47,831 nucleotides of DNA from Rubrivivax sp. (GTDB taxonomy: Bacteria > Pseudomonadota > Gammaproteobacteria > Burkholderiales > Burkholderiaceae_C): NCBI GenBank assembly GCA_030653505.1, contig JAURZK010000182.1, positions 1-47,831 of the forward strand, in the 5' to 3' direction. Shown here one piece after another: positions 22,277-30,972 of the stretch. Made by a program: the position numbers and the translations under genes. The notes beneath the pieces are model-generated. The model did not search any database. It was not told where the DNA came from and worked only from the letters and a program-made list of their open reading frames with translations. The first letter of the stretch is position 1. Each line of letters begins with the position of its first letter.

Positions 22277-22944
22277 GGCGTGAAGAGTTTCAGGACAGGC
22301 CAGCCGCGTGCTTGCGCAATGCGCTCGAGCGCCGGGCCGGGGTTGGTGGCGACGGGTGCGCTGACACGTTCGAGCAGCGGCAGGTCGTTGGTGGAATCGC
22401 TGTAGAAGGTGCTGCTTTCGAAGTCGTGCAGCGCCAGGCCACGTGCAGCCAGCCAATGCTGCACGCGCGTGACCTTGCCTTCGCGGAAGGACGGCACGCC
22501 TTCGATGAGGCCGGTGATGCGGCCCGCAGCGTCGCGCTGCAGGTCGGTGGCGATGAGCTCGTCGACACCGAAGAGCCGCGCGATGGGCCGCGTGACGAAG
22601 TCGTTGGTGGCCGTGACCACGGCCACCAGGTCGCCCGCGTCCTGGTGGCATTGCACCAGCGCCAGCGCCTCGGCGTGCAGCATCGGCCGCACGACGATGT
22701 CGAGGAACTGCGCCGCGGCCTTCGCCAGTTCGGGCGCAGGGCGGTCGCGCCAGGGCGCGGTGGCGAAGTCGACGTAGGCATCGATGTCGAGCCGCCCGGC
22801 CAGGTAGTCGTCGTAGAAGGCATCGTTGCGGCGGCGGAAGGTGTCGCCATCGGCCCAGCCCAGGGCAACGATGAACTCACCGAAGGCGTGGTCGGAGTCC
22901 TTCGGGATCAGCGTGCCGTCGAGGTCGAAGAGCGCCAGCTTCAT
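22273..22944 (-). CDS. HAD-IB family phosphatase (SerB-like)
   Basis: 223 residues. The HAD motifs are complete: DLDGTL (nucleophile Asp 8 and Asp 10 region), VVTATNDF (motif II), the conserved Lys in REGKVTRVQ and YSDSTNDLPLLE (motif IV). A helical cap follows motif I. This subfamily (HAD-IB, PSPase-like) dephosphorylates small metabolites, with histidinol-phosphate or phosphoserine as candidates; the substrate cannot be read from sequence. Overlaps at both ends (ATGA with hda upstream and with pcnB downstream) show tight co-translation. Confidence 0.92.
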   Translation of the reverse strand: MKLALFDLDGTLIPKDSDHAFGEFIVALGWADGDTFRRRNDAFYDDYLAGRLDIDAYVDFATAPWRDRPAPELAKAAAQFLDIVVRPMLHAEALALVQCHQDAGDLVAVVTATNDFVTRPIARLFGVDELIATDLQRDAAGRITGLIEGVPSFREGKVTRVQHWLAARGLALHDFESSTFYSDSTNDLPLLERVSAPVATNPGPALERIAQARGWPVLKLFTP

Positions 22945-23627
22945 GCCGTGCTCACCGGCGTGTCGGCTTCCTCGGCCAGCATCTGGCGCAGCAGCGGCAC
23001 CGTGAGGCGGCGGCTGCGCGCCAGCGCAAAGTTGTCGAGGCGGTCGAAAAGGCGCATCAGGTGGCCGAGGTCGCGCGGGAAGTGGGTCAGCAGGTGGTCC
23101 ATCAGTTCATCGGAGAGCAGGATGCCGCGTCGGTCGCCCTCGCGGCGCAGTGCGGCGCGCGTCTCGGCGTCGGGCAGCGCCTGCAGCGCGAAGACATGGC
23201 CCCAGCCCAGCCGGGTGCGCAGGTCGTCGCGCAGCGGCAGATCCACCGGCGGCAGGCGCCCGGCAGCAGCCACCTGCACGCCGTGGGCGGCGGCTTCGAT
23301 GAAGAGTGCAAAGGCGGCCTGTTGCGCTTCGGCGTCGAGCGTCTCGCAGCGGTCGATGACGACGCCGCTCCAGCCGGGCGACAGGAGCCAGGGCAGGCTG
23401 TCGGCGGCATCGAACCAGCCCACGCGCTGGCCCTGGGCCTGAACATGCGCGGCCAGCGCGCGCAGCAGGTGGCTCTTGCCGCTGCCCGCCGGGCCCCAGA
23501 GGTAGACGGGCGCGGCCGGCAGGACCAGCGTGCGCAGGTGGTGCAGCGCCGCAGCGTTGCCGCCGGGCAGGAAGTTGTCGAAGTTGGGTTCGGGCTGCGG
23601 CCCGATGGGCAGGGGAATCTGCTGCAT
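22941..23627 (-). CDS. hda: DnaA regulatory inactivator Hda
   Basis: 228 residues. It begins MQQIPLPIG, the sliding-clamp-binding peptide that ties Hda to DnaN. The AAA+ module follows, with Walker A GPAGSGKSHLLRAL and a Walker B-like segment GVVIDRCETLD. Hda on the clamp stimulates ATP hydrolysis by DnaA and so limits initiation to once per cycle. The distance between modules and the lack of a DNA-binding domain distinguish it from DnaA. The gene overlaps the HAD phosphatase gene by 4 bases and starts 4 bases after the SirB1-like gene. Confidence 0.95.
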   Translation of the reverse strand: MQQIPLPIGPQPEPNFDNFLPGGNAAALHHLRTLVLPAAPVYLWGPAGSGKSHLLRALAAHVQAQGQRVGWFDAADSLPWLLSPGWSGVVIDRCETLDAEAQQAAFALFIEAAAHGVQVAAAGRLPPVDLPLRDDLRTRLGWGHVFALQALPDAETRAALRREGDRRGILLSDELMDHLLTHFPRDLGHLMRLFDRLDNFALARSRRLTVPLLRQMLAEEADTPVSTA

Positions 23628-23631
23628 GCGG

Positions 23632-24486
23632 TCAGTGCGCGCGGCGCCAGCGCGCCAGCTGGGTGCGCATCAGGGGCGCATCGTCGGCGTCGGGCTGGTG
23701 TTGCAGGTAGGTCGCCAGCTCGGCGGCGGCCTCCTGCGGGCGACCCAGCTGCGCCAGCACGAGCGCCAGGTCGCGGCGTTCGACCCAGGCCTGCGGCAGC
23801 AGCAACACGAGGCGGCGCTGCACGGCAGCCAGGCGCGGCAGGTCCTGCGCGCCGCGGTGGACTTCCTTCAGATTGCGCAGCAGCCTGGCGATGATGTCGC
23901 GCGGCGGCGCCGGCTGCAGGAAGAGGCCCAGCGGCACCTCGTCGATGTCGAAGCCCGCTACCGGGCGGCGGAAGGGCAGCAGGCGTTCCTCGAGTTCCTC
24001 GCGGGCCAGCGATCGGCCGCTGAAGGGGTCGATCACGACCTCGCCGCGCGGCAAGTGGAGCTTGACGAGGAAGTGGCCCGGGAACGCAATGCCCTGTGCG
24101 CGAAGGCCGGCCTGGGTGGCGATCTCGATGTAGATCAGCGCCAGCGTCAGCGGGATGCCGCGGCGCGTCCGCAGCACCACGGGCAGCAGGCTGTTGCCGG
24201 CGTCGTAGTAGTCGTTGACATTGCCCGCGAAACCCAGTTCCTGGAAGAAGTACTGGTTCAGCAGGCGCAGGCGCTGCAGCGGCGCGGCGTCGGCAGGCAG
24301 GCGGCGGCACAGGCGGTCGGCCAGCGCGTCCACCTGGGCCAGCACGTCCTGCACGTCGACCTCGGGCAGTTCGTCCTGCGCCACCGCGGCGGCGGCCTCC
24401 AGCACCGGCAGGCTGGCGTCGTCGGCTACCAGCGCCGCAAAGAAGTCGAGTGCGGTGGGCGCTTCGAAGTGCACGGGTCCGGCCAT
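23632..24486 (-). CDS. SirB1-family transglutaminase-like protein with C-terminal TPR
   Basis: 284 residues. The middle part (about 75-180) is the transglutaminase-like fold of the SirB1/YchA family: LNQYFFQELGFAGNVNDYYDAGNSLLPVVLRTRRGIPLTLALIY and GIAFPGHFLVK-LHLPRGEVVIDPFSGR. The usual Cys of active transglutaminases is not evident, though the His and Asp are, so catalysis is doubtful. The C-terminus (about 205-280, LRNLKEVH and the following helices) resembles a TPR repeat. The role is unknown. It lies between murJ and hda with 15- and 4-base gaps and is surely co-transcribed. Confidence 0.85.
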   Translation of the reverse strand: MAGPVHFEAPTALDFFAALVADDASLPVLEAAAAVAQDELPEVDVQDVLAQVDALADRLCRRLPADAAPLQRLRLLNQYFFQELGFAGNVNDYYDAGNSLLPVVLRTRRGIPLTLALIYIEIATQAGLRAQGIAFPGHFLVKLHLPRGEVVIDPFSGRSLAREELEERLLPFRRPVAGFDIDEVPLGLFLQPAPPRDIIARLLRNLKEVHRGAQDLPRLAAVQRRLVLLLPQAWVERRDLALVLAQLGRPQEAAAELATYLQHQPDADDAPLMRTQLARWRRAH

Positions 24487-24501
24487 CCGCGTCAGTGTAG
24501 G

Positions 24502-26058
24502 TCAGCCGCGGCGCATGAACTGGCGCGGGCGCAGGCCGCAGGCGGCCAGCACGGCGAAGTAGAGCAGTGCCACGCCGCCCAGCACCGCGGCGACCGCCAG
24601 CGCGCGCTGGCCCCACTGCGCCTGCATAGCGATCCAGTCGATGCCCTGTGCGGCCCAGGCCAGCCCGGCGCCGAGCACCAGGTTGGCCAGCAGCACACGC
24701 ACGGCGAACGCCGCCCAGCCCGGTTGCGGCCGGTAGATGCCGCCGCGCAGCAGCCCGGCAAGCAGCAGCCCGGCGTTGACCAGTGCACCCAGCCCGATCG
24801 ACAGCGCCAGCCCGGCGTGGCCCAGCAGCGGCACCAGCACCACGTTCATCGCCTGCGTCGCCACCAGCACGCCGATGGCGATCTTCACCGGCGTGCGCAG
24901 GTCCTGGCGCGCGAAGAAGGCCGGCGCCAGCACCTTGATCGCCACCAGCCCCAGCAGACCGACGCCGTAGCCGCGCAGCGCCAGCACCGACATCGCCACG
25001 TCACGCGGCGTGAAGGCGCCGTAGTGGAACAGCACCGAGATCAGGCCCACCGGGAAGATCAGCAGCGCCAGCGCGCAAGGCAGCGCCAGCAACAGCACCA
25101 GGCGCAGGCCCCAGTCGAGCATGCCCGAATAGGCCGCGTCGTCCTGCCGCGCGCGCGCCGCCGACAGTTGCGGCAGGAGCACGACGCCGAGCGCGACGCC
25201 CAGCAGCGCGGTGGGGAACTCCATCAGCCGGTCCGCGTAGGTCAGCCACGACACCGCGCCCACCGCCACGTGGGTGGCGATCTGCGTGTTGATGAGCAAC
25301 GAGATCTGCGCCACCGAAACCCCCAGCAGCGCAGGCGCCATCTGCTGCAACACCCGCCGCACACCAGGGTGGCGCCAGGCCGCGGCGATGCGCCCGGGCA
25401 GCAGACCGATGCGCGGCGCGCAGCCGATGGCCGCCAGCGCCGGCAGTTGCACCGCCGCCTGCAGCAGGCCGCCCAGCATCACGCCCAGCGCCAGCGCCAG
25501 GACCGGTTCATGGCCCCAGCGCGCCATCAGCGGCGCACCCCACCACGCGGCGGCGATGACGCTCAGGTTCAGCAGCACCGGCGTCACCGCAGGCACGGCA
25601 AAACGCTTCCAGGTGTTCAGGATGCCGGCGGAAAGCGCCACCATCGACATGAAGCCGATGTAGGGAAACATCCAGCGCGTCAGCACCACGGCGGTGTCGA
25701 AGCGCTCGAGTCCCGAGCCCATCATCCACACCAGCACCGGCGCGCCGGCCACGCCGACGATGCAGGTGACGATCAGCGCCCACGCCAGCACCGTGGCCAC
25801 GGCGTCGATGAGCAGCCGCGTGCCGTCGTCGCCTTCACGTTCGCGCGTGGCCGCCAGCAGCGGCACGAAGGCCTGCGAGAAGGCACCTTCGGCAAACAGG
25901 CGCCGGAACAGGTTGGGGATGCGGAAGGCGACGTTGTAGGCGTCGGTGACGCCGCTGGCGCCGAAGGTGGCGGCGATGAGCTGCTCGCGCACCAGGCCCG
26001 TGACGCGCGACAGCAGCGTGAGCAGGGAGACGGTGGAGGCGGCCTTGAGCAGGTTCAC
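24502..26058 (-). CDS. murJ: Lipid II flippase MurJ
   Basis: 518 residues, polytopic with about 14 helices. The start [25 protein letters not shown] and the block [35 protein letters not shown] are the MurJ signature, including the Arg residues essential for flipping. MurJ (MOP superfamily) moves lipid-linked peptidoglycan precursors to the periplasmic face. It is the first gene of the leftward run murJ - SirB1-like - hda - HAD - pcnB - folK and is divergent from rpsT. Confidence 0.97.
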   Translation of the reverse strand: MNLLKAASTVSLLTLLSRVTGLVREQLIAATFGASGVTDAYNVAFRIPNLFRRLFAEGAFSQAFVPLLAATREREGDDGTRLLIDAVATVLAWALIVTCIVGVAGAPVLVWMMGSGLERFDTAVVLTRWMFPYIGFMSMVALSAGILNTWKRFAVPAVTPVLLNLSVIAAAWWGAPLMARWGHEPVLALALGVMLGGLLQAAVQLPALAAIGCAPRIGLLPGRIAAAWRHPGVRRVLQQMAPALLGVSVAQISLLINTQIATHVAVGAVSWLTYADRLMEFPTALLGVALGVVLLPQLSAARARQDDAAYSGMLDWGLRLVLLLALPCALALLIFPVGLISVLFHYGAFTPRDVAMSVLALRGYGVGLLGLVAIKVLAPAFFARQDLRTPVKIAIGVLVATQAMNVVLVPLLGHAGLALSIGLGALVNAGLLLAGLLRGGIYRPQPGWAAFAVRVLLANLVLGAGLAWAAQGIDWIAMQAQWGQRALAVAAVLGGVALLYFAVLAACGLRPRQFMRRG

Positions 26059-26186
26059 GAGAGCGTGCGGGTGGGGACGGTGCAGGGCGGTGACGCCGGA
26101 AGACGGGGCGCACGGGATGCTGGCGGCGCACGGCGCCAGCCCGGGGACCTACAGCCGGCACCGGTGGCAGGCGGGCTGGTTGCGGA

Positions 26187-26192
26187 ATTATA
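26187..26192 (-). promoter_or_regulatory. -10 element of the murJ operon
   Basis: Perfect TATAAT on the minus strand, about 130 bases before the murJ ATG in the 226-bp gap shared with rpsT. The -35 is weak. The leader between is GC-rich without an obvious ORF. Confidence 0.45.
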
Positions 26193-26235
26193 GGCAGCCA
26201 CCCAGCGCACCCCTGAGCAGTTCCACTACGCGTGC

Positions 26236-26241
26236 TATACT
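26236..26241 (+). promoter_or_regulatory. Extended -10 promoter of rpsT
   Basis: TGCTATACT: an extended -10 (TGn before TATACT) 43 bases before the rpsT ATG. The -35 is only half matched (CTGAGC). Confidence 0.6.
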
Positions 26242-26284
26242 CGACGTTCTTTGCATCCCTCCGACCCGTTCTGACCAAAGAAGC

Positions 26285-26587
26285 ATGGCCACCTCGTCCA
26301 AAGCCAAGAAGAAAACCGTCCGCCTCGCCTCGGGCCGCAAGCGCGCCCGCCAGGACGTGGTGCTCAACGCCGCCAACACCTCGTTGCGCTCGCGCTTCCG
26401 CACCGTCGTCAAGAACGTGCAGAAGGCCGTCGTCGGCGGTGACAAGGCCAAGGCCACCGACAGCTTCAAGACCGCCCAGAGCGTGATCGACTCTGTCGCC
26501 GACAAGGGCATCTTCCACAAGAACAAGGCTGCTCGCCTGAAGAGCCGCCTGTCCGCCAAGGTCAAGGCGCTGGCGCTCGCCGCCTGA
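26285..26587 (+). CDS. rpsT: 30S ribosomal protein S20
   Basis: 100 residues, Lys/Arg/Ala-rich and helical throughout. It begins [20 protein letters not shown], with the family segments [17 protein letters not shown] and [24 protein letters not shown]20 binds 16S rRNA early in 30S assembly. It is a single-gene unit with its own promoter and terminator and is divergent from murJ, the common order in this group. Confidence 0.98.
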   Translation: MATSSKAKKKTVRLASGRKRARQDVVLNAANTSLRSRFRTVVKNVQKAVVGGDKAKATDSFKTAQSVIDSVADKGIFHKNKAARLKSRLSAKVKALALAA

Positions 26588-26605
26588 GCCTGTCCTGACG
26601 TGACC

Positions 26606-26628
26606 GAAGGCCCGCACTGCGGGCCTTC
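26606..26628 (+). terminator. Terminator of rpsT
   Basis: Perfect 10-bp stem GAAGGCCCGC / GCGGGCCTTC with loop ACT, followed by GTCGTTT. It lies 18 bases after the rpsT stop and also faces the end of the convergent DUF3579 gene. Confidence 0.75.
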
Positions 26629-26649
26629 GTCGTTTCTGCGCGCCGCGTT

Positions 26650-26970
26650 TCAGCCTGCCTTGGCATCCGGCAGCACTTCGGCCACGCGAAGGTGGTTGTC
26701 GCGCGCGAAGTTCATGACGAAGTCCCAGGCCATGGGCTCGATGCCCTGCAGCGCCTCGCTGACCAGCACGCACTTCACGCCGTCCAGCACCTGCGGCACG
26801 CAATACGGCGAATAGCCGATGTAGGCGCCGATGCCGGCCTTGCCGCCGCCGCCCGGCCTGAAACACGACATCGCGCCTGCCAGCCGCTCGGCCCAGTCGC
26901 TGGGCCGGAAGGTGCGGCCTTCCAGGGTCAGGCCCTGGATGGTGTACTGGCGGTGTCGGGGCGAATTCAT
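26650..26970 (-). CDS. DUF3579 domain protein
   Basis: 106 residues. The block YTIQGLTLEGRTFRPSDWAERL, then GAMSCFRPGG, YSPYCVPQVLDGVKCVLV and PMAWDFVMNFARDN match the DUF3579 family, which is found next to arginine genes in Betaproteobacteria and has no known role. ATG 26970 is chosen because conservation begins just after it. An in-frame ATG at 27090 would add 40 residues of basic, Pro-rich sequence. No ribosome binding site is clear for either. Divergent from argD, convergent with rpsT. Confidence 0.85.
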   Translation of the reverse strand: MNSPRHRQYTIQGLTLEGRTFRPSDWAERLAGAMSCFRPGGGGKAGIGAYIGYSPYCVPQVLDGVKCVLVSEALQGIEPMAWDFVMNFARDNHLRVAEVLPDAKAG

Positions 26971-27131
26971 CGGCGGGGGCACGGCACGCAGGCCCACCGG
27001 TGTCGGTGGCGGCCGCCGCGGCAAAGGGATCTCGAGCGCGATTGTGCCTCGGGTTTGCTGCAACGCAGCATGCATGGTGTGTGCCGACATTGACCTGGGT
27101 GCAGCTTCTTCGGCGCGCCGGAGCCCGCCTT

Positions 27132-27137
27132 TAGAAT
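27132..27137 (+). promoter_or_regulatory. -10 element of argDF
   Basis: TAGAAT about 70 bases before the argD ATG. No ARG box is visible in this 234-bp gap. A short stem GCTGC-AAC-GCAGC lies further left, around 27057-27069. Confidence 0.45.
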
Positions 27138-27204
27138 CGGGCGCCGCCGGAGCGTGACGGGAACGTCGCCCCGGCTTTCTCTTCTGGGCCTACAAGGAAC
27201 CACG

Positions 27205-28428
27205 ATGAACGCACCCGAGCCCGCCGTCACCGCCGCCCCCGCGCGGCCCATGCCGCACGTGCTGAACACCTATGGCCGCCTGCCCTTCGCGCTGTCGCAC
27301 GGTCAGGGCTGCTGGGTCTGGGACACACAAGGTCGACGCTACCTGGACGGCTTGGCCGGCATTGCCGTGAACACGCTGGGCCACGCCCACCCCAAGCTGG
27401 TGCCGGCACTGCAGGCGCAGGTGGCCACGCTCATCCACTGCAGCAACTACTACCAGGTGCCGCTGCAGGAGCAACTGGCGGCCAAGCTGTGCGAGATTTC
27501 GGGCCTGGACGGCGCCTTCTTCTGCAACAGCGGGCTGGAGGCCAACGAGGCGGCGCTGAAGATCGCGCGCAAGTTCGGGCATGACAAGGGCATCGAAAGG
27601 CCCGAGATCATCGTCTACGAAAAGGCCTTCCACGGCCGTTCGATCGCCACGCTGTCGGCCACCGGCAACGCCAAGGTGCAGGCCGGTTTCGGCCCGCTGG
27701 TGGAGGGCTTCGTGCGGGTGCCGATGAACGATCTGGCCGCCGTGGAGGACGTGGCACGCAGGCATCCCAACGTGGTGGCGGTGTTCCTCGAGACCATCCA
27801 GGGCGAAGGCGGCGTGAACCCGTCGCGCTGGGAATACCTGCAGGGCCTGCGCAAACTGTGCGACCGCCAGGACTGGCTGCTGATGCTCGACGAAGTGCAG
27901 TGCGGCATCGGCCGCACCGGCAAGTGGTTCGCGCACCAATGGGCCGGCATCCAGCCCGACGTGATGCCACTGGCCAAGGGCCTCGGTTCGGGCGTGCCTG
28001 TCGGGGCGGTCGTGACCGGTCCGCGCGCGGTGAACGTTCTGGGGCCGGGCAACCACGGCACCACCTTCGGCGGCAACCCGCTGGCCATGCGCGCTGGGGT
28101 GGAAACGCTGCGCATCTGCGAGGAAGACGGCCTGCTGGCCAACGCCGCCACGGTTGGCGCCGCGCTGCACGATGGCCTGGCGCGTGAACTCGCGGGGGTG
28201 CACGGTGTGACCGAGATCCGCGGCGCCGGGCTGATGATCGGCGTCGAGCTCGACCGCCCCTGCGGCGTGCTGCTCGGCCGCGCCGCCGAGGCCGGGCTGC
28301 TGATCAGCGTCACTGCCGACCGCGTCATCCGCATCGTGCCGCCGCTGATCATCAGCGCCGACGAAGCGGCGCAGATCGTCGCCATCCTGTGCCCGCTGAT
28401 CAAGGCTTTCCTGGCCGAGCCGGCATGA
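27205..28428 (+). CDS. argD: Acetylornithine aminotransferase
   Basis: 407 residues, a class III PLP-dependent aminotransferase. It converts N-acetylglutamate semialdehyde to N-acetylornithine, and often succinyl-diaminopimelate precursors too. Family blocks: GLAGIAVNTLGHAHPKLV, the phosphate-site FFCNSGLEANEAALKIARK, LLMLDEVQCGIGRTGKWF (the Asp that pairs with the pyridine N), and PLAKGLGSGVPVGA with the Schiff-base Lys. ATG 27205 follows AAGGAA. It overlaps argF by 4 bases (ATGA). Confidence 0.96.
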   Translation: MNAPEPAVTAAPARPMPHVLNTYGRLPFALSHGQGCWVWDTQGRRYLDGLAGIAVNTLGHAHPKLVPALQAQVATLIHCSNYYQVPLQEQLAAKLCEISGLDGAFFCNSGLEANEAALKIARKFGHDKGIERPEIIVYEKAFHGRSIATLSATGNAKVQAGFGPLVEGFVRVPMNDLAAVEDVARRHPNVVAVFLETIQGEGGVNPSRWEYLQGLRKLCDRQDWLLMLDEVQCGIGRTGKWFAHQWAGIQPDVMPLAKGLGSGVPVGAVVTGPRAVNVLGPGNHGTTFGGNPLAMRAGVETLRICEEDGLLANAATVGAALHDGLARELAGVHGVTEIRGAGLMIGVELDRPCGVLLGRAAEAGLLISVTADRVIRIVPPLIISADEAAQIVAILCPLIKAFLAEPA

Positions 28429-29357
28429 AACCCGGCCCTTCGCTGATGCGGCACTACCTGCAGTTCAAGGACCTGCGGGCCGAGGAATACGCCTACCTCT
28501 TCGAGCGCGCCCACATCATCAAGACACGCTTCAAGAACTACGAGCGCTACCAGCCGTTGGTCGACCGCACGCTGGCGATGATCTTCGAGAAGGCCAGCAC
28601 ACGCACCCGCGTCAGCTTCGAAGCCGGCATGTACCAGATGGGTGGCAGCGTGGTGCACCTGACCACCGGCGACAGCCAGCTCGGCCGTGCCGAACCGGCC
28701 GAGGACAGCGCCCGTGTCATCAGCCGCATGGTCGACATTGTGATGATCCGCACCTATGAGCAGAGCATGCTCGAGCGTTTCGCGGCGCACTCGCGTGTGC
28801 CGGTGATCAACGGGCTGACCAACGAATACCACCCGTGCCAGATCCTGGCAGACATCTTCACCTTCATCGAGCACCGCGGCGACATCCAGGGCAAGGTCGT
28901 GGCCTGGGTCGGCGACGGCAACAACATGGCCAACACCTGGCTGCAGGCGGCCGAGATCCTGGGCTTCACGGTGCATGTCAGCACGCCCAGCGGCTACGAG
29001 ATCGACCCCGCCGTGGCCGGCGTGCGCGACACCGGCTGCTACAAGCTCTTCAACCACCCGATGCAGGCCTGCGAAGGCGCCCACCTCGTCACCACCGATG
29101 TGTGGACGAGCATGGGCTACGAGGCCGAGAACGAGGAGCGCCGCAAGGCCTTCGTCGACTGGTGCGTCGACGACGAGATGATGGCCGTGGCCCGGCCCGA
29201 CGCCCTCTTCATGCACTGCCTGCCTGCGCACCGCGGCGAAGAGGTCACCGCCGAGGTCATCGACGGGCCGCAGAGCGTGGTGTGGGACGAGGCCGAGAAC
29301 CGCATGCACGCGCAGAAGGCACTCATGGAGTACCTGCTGCTGGGCCGCATCGGCTGA
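28425..29357 (+). CDS. argF: Ornithine carbamoyltransferase
   Basis: 310 residues. It makes citrulline from ornithine and carbamoyl phosphate. The carbamoyl-phosphate loop STRTRVSFE, NEYHPCQILAD, the ornithine-side WVGDGNNMANTWL and the catalytic HCLPAHRGEEV are all present. ATG 28425 overlaps the argD stop (ATGA). An internal ATG at 28446 (MRHYLQFKDL) is closer to the conserved start and is a real alternative. Translation is probably coupled to argD. Confidence 0.97.
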   Translation: MKPGPSLMRHYLQFKDLRAEEYAYLFERAHIIKTRFKNYERYQPLVDRTLAMIFEKASTRTRVSFEAGMYQMGGSVVHLTTGDSQLGRAEPAEDSARVISRMVDIVMIRTYEQSMLERFAAHSRVPVINGLTNEYHPCQILADIFTFIEHRGDIQGKVVAWVGDGNNMANTWLQAAEILGFTVHVSTPSGYEIDPAVAGVRDTGCYKLFNHPMQACEGAHLVTTDVWTSMGYEAENEERRKAFVDWCVDDEMMAVARPDALFMHCLPAHRGEEVTAEVIDGPQSVVWDEAENRMHAQKALMEYLLLGRIG

Positions 29358-29365
29358 GCATTCGC

Positions 29366-30019
29366 GTGGGCGACGTCGATCTGCTGCACCTGGCCCGCGA
29401 CTGCTCGGCCGACTTGGCCGACGAAACCGAGTTGCGCCGCGTCTACAGCACGGGCCCGGGCGCCACCTCGCTGCAGAAGGTGGCCGACCACGTGCACCCG
29501 CTGTACCGCCCCTACATCGAGGCCGCACCTTTCGCCGTGCTCGCCACGCTGGGGCCCGAGGGTCTGGACACCTCGCCTCGCGGCGACGCCCCCGGCTTCG
29601 TGAAGGTCGCGGATGTGCACACCCTGCTGCTGCCCGACCGCCGCGGCAACCAGCGCATCGACAGCCTGCGCAACATCGTGCGCGACCCGCGCGTGGCGCT
29701 GCTCTTCCTGATTCCCGGCGCCGGCGAGGCGCTGCGGGTCAACGGCAGCGCACGCATCAGCGCCCTGCCCGCGCTGTGTGAACACTTCGCGGTGGACGGC
29801 AAGGCACCGGCGTCGGTGCTCGTGATCGAGGTGCGCAGCGTCTTCTTCCAATGCGCGCGGGCCATCCAGCGTTCGGGTTTGTGGGACCCGGTCTCGCACG
29901 TGGCTGCCGGCACGCTGCCGACACCCGGCGCCGTCCTGCAGTGTCTCAGCCGGGCCGGCATCGACGGCGTGGCCTACGACGCCGCACTGCCCGCGCGGCA
30001 GGCCGCGACCTTGTACTGA
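29366..30019 (+). CDS. Pyridoxamine 5'-phosphate oxidase family flavoprotein
   Basis: About 217 residues. The split-barrel FMN-binding fold is recognisable from FAVLATLGPEGLDTSPRGDAPGFV, DRRGNQRIDSLRNIVRDPRVALLFLIPG and LRVNGSARIS. This resembles the PPOX-type FMN proteins of the MSMEG_1061-like group, whose substrates are unknown. I see no sign that it makes pyridoxal phosphate. There is no ATG; GTG 29366, nine bases after the argF stop, is the best start. CTG or ATT codons just upstream are less likely. Probably read with argDF. Confidence 0.83.
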   Translation: MGDVDLLHLARDCSADLADETELRRVYSTGPGATSLQKVADHVHPLYRPYIEAAPFAVLATLGPEGLDTSPRGDAPGFVKVADVHTLLLPDRRGNQRIDSLRNIVRDPRVALLFLIPGAGEALRVNGSARISALPALCEHFAVDGKAPASVLVIEVRSVFFQCARAIQRSGLWDPVSHVAAGTLPTPGAVLQCLSRAGIDGVAYDAALPARQAATLY

Positions 30020-30058
30020 GTCTGGACGTGCGAACCCGGAAGGGTTTGCGCGCCTGAC

Positions 30059-30093
30059 GAAGGCCCGATCGCGATTTCACGCGTGAGGGCTGA
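30059..30093 (-). repeat. Dispersed 35-bp intergenic repeat, copy 2
   Basis: Inverted copy of 2897-2931 (32 of 35 identical). It contains the palindrome TCACGCGTGA. Like copy 1 it lies between convergent gene ends, here the PPOX flavoprotein and the cupin. Confidence 0.7.
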
Positions 30094-30100
30094 ACGCTGC

Positions 30101-30481
30101 TCAGGCGCGAACGAAAGCCGTCACCAGCGGCTCGTCGCCCACCTGGCGGCTGTTGTGGCCGTGCAGATGCGGGTCGAAGGTGGCGCCGGGCGGCAGCGTG
30201 TCGGCCGAGTAGAAGTGGTCGCCGGGCTTGAACAGGCGTGTGCTGCCGTCCTGCAGACCGATCAACATCTGCCCGCCCAGCACGAAGAGCCATTGCGGGT
30301 TCTCGGTGCAATGGAAGTCGCTGCGGAAGCCCACCGGGCTCATGCGCAGCTGCAAGCCACCGCTGCGCATCAAAGGCGACAGGCGCGCCTGGGGTTGGCC
30401 TTCGGTCAGGGGCACGGCTTCGTCGCGGAAACAAGCACGGCCGTCTTCGGCGGTGTAGAGCACGACCTTGGTGAAGTCCAT
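30101..30481 (-). CDS. Small single-domain cupin protein
   Basis: 126 residues. A cupin beta-barrel is indicated by DFHCTENPQWLFVLGGQMLIGLQDG (motif 1 region) and FKPGDHFYSADTLPPGATFDPHLHGHNS (motif 2 region). The metal His/Glu set is only partly canonical, so activity is uncertain. ATG 30481 is chosen because AAGGA lies 9 bases upstream. An in-frame ATG at 30490 overlaps the previous stop (ATGA) and would add three residues. It follows the unrecognised protein gene within the same transcript. Confidence 0.82.
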   Translation of the reverse strand: MDFTKVVLYTAEDGRACFRDEAVPLTEGQPQARLSPLMRSGGLQLRMSPVGFRSDFHCTENPQWLFVLGGQMLIGLQDGSTRLFKPGDHFYSADTLPPGATFDPHLHGHNSRQVGDEPLVTAFVRA

Positions 30482-30486
30482 GGGGT

Positions 30487-30864
30487 TCATTCCTTGGGCA
30501 GGGTGTTCGACGCTGCGCGATGCAGCCGCGGCAGCAGGGCGCCGACCTGGCGCGCCACGTCGGCGCCTGCCGTGGCTGTGTAGACGGTCTCGTCGGCGCC
30601 AGGCTCGTCGAAAGGTGGCGTGACCGGGCCGGGCAAGCGCACCAGCAGCAACCCGGGCCGCTCGCTGCGCAGCACGTCGCGCTGGCCGCGCAACGCCAGC
30701 GGCTGCAGGCTCACGCCGCCGGCGAGCGGCGGTGTGCCCTCGACACAGGGCAGGCCCAGGGCGTCGGCCAGTGCCTGCGCCAGCGCGCGCCGGGCCGGCG
30801 CATCGTCACCGAGCACGCCCACGTGCAGGGACGCGGTCGACAACGGCGGGTGGGTGTCGTTCAT
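30487..30864 (-). CDS. Unrecognised 125-residue protein with a degenerate P-loop-like start
   Basis: I do not recognise this family. The start LHVGVLGDDAPARRALAQALADALGLPCVEG has the layout of a nucleotide-binding loop (beta strand, Gly-rich turn, helix) as in small P-loop kinases, but the GKS/T of a Walker A is replaced by APARR, so binding of ATP is doubtful. A later strand, GLLLVRLPGPVTPPFDEPGADETVY, could match a Walker B-like strand. No membrane segment or signal. It is translationally close to the cupin gene (ATGA overlap). Codon use matches its neighbours, which supports a real gene. Confidence 0.65.
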   Translation of the reverse strand: MNDTHPPLSTASLHVGVLGDDAPARRALAQALADALGLPCVEGTPPLAGGVSLQPLALRGQRDVLRSERPGLLLVRLPGPVTPPFDEPGADETVYTATAGADVARQVGALLPRLHRAASNTLPKE

Positions 30865-30902
30865 ACGGGGTTCTACGGCTGCGACAGCCTGGGGCCACCG
30901 CC

Positions 30903-30908
30903 TAGTAT
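30903..30908 (+). promoter_or_regulatory. -10 element of the SDR/FAH pair
   Basis: TAGTAT about 65 bases before the SDR ATG, in the 108-bp gap with the divergent 125-residue protein gene. The -35 is not convincing. Confidence 0.4.
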
Positions 30909-30972
30909 CGTCGCGCCGCGCTGCCGTCCTGGCCGGGCTGCGCACCCACACTCTCGAAAAGAGCACCCCACC

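Noticed and set aside
23530..26193. Very long open frame (887 codons) on the plus strand opposite murJ, the SirB1-like gene and hda, and similar ones opposite ppk (6880-9000) and the EamA gene (302-1648)
   Set aside because: They run antisense to well-conserved genes, their composition is Arg/Ala/His/Gln-rich as expected for shadows of GC-rich codons, and they match no family.
26971..27204. ARG box for argD
   Set aside because: No A/T-rich 18-bp palindrome is present in this GC-rich gap; only a -10 element could be supported.
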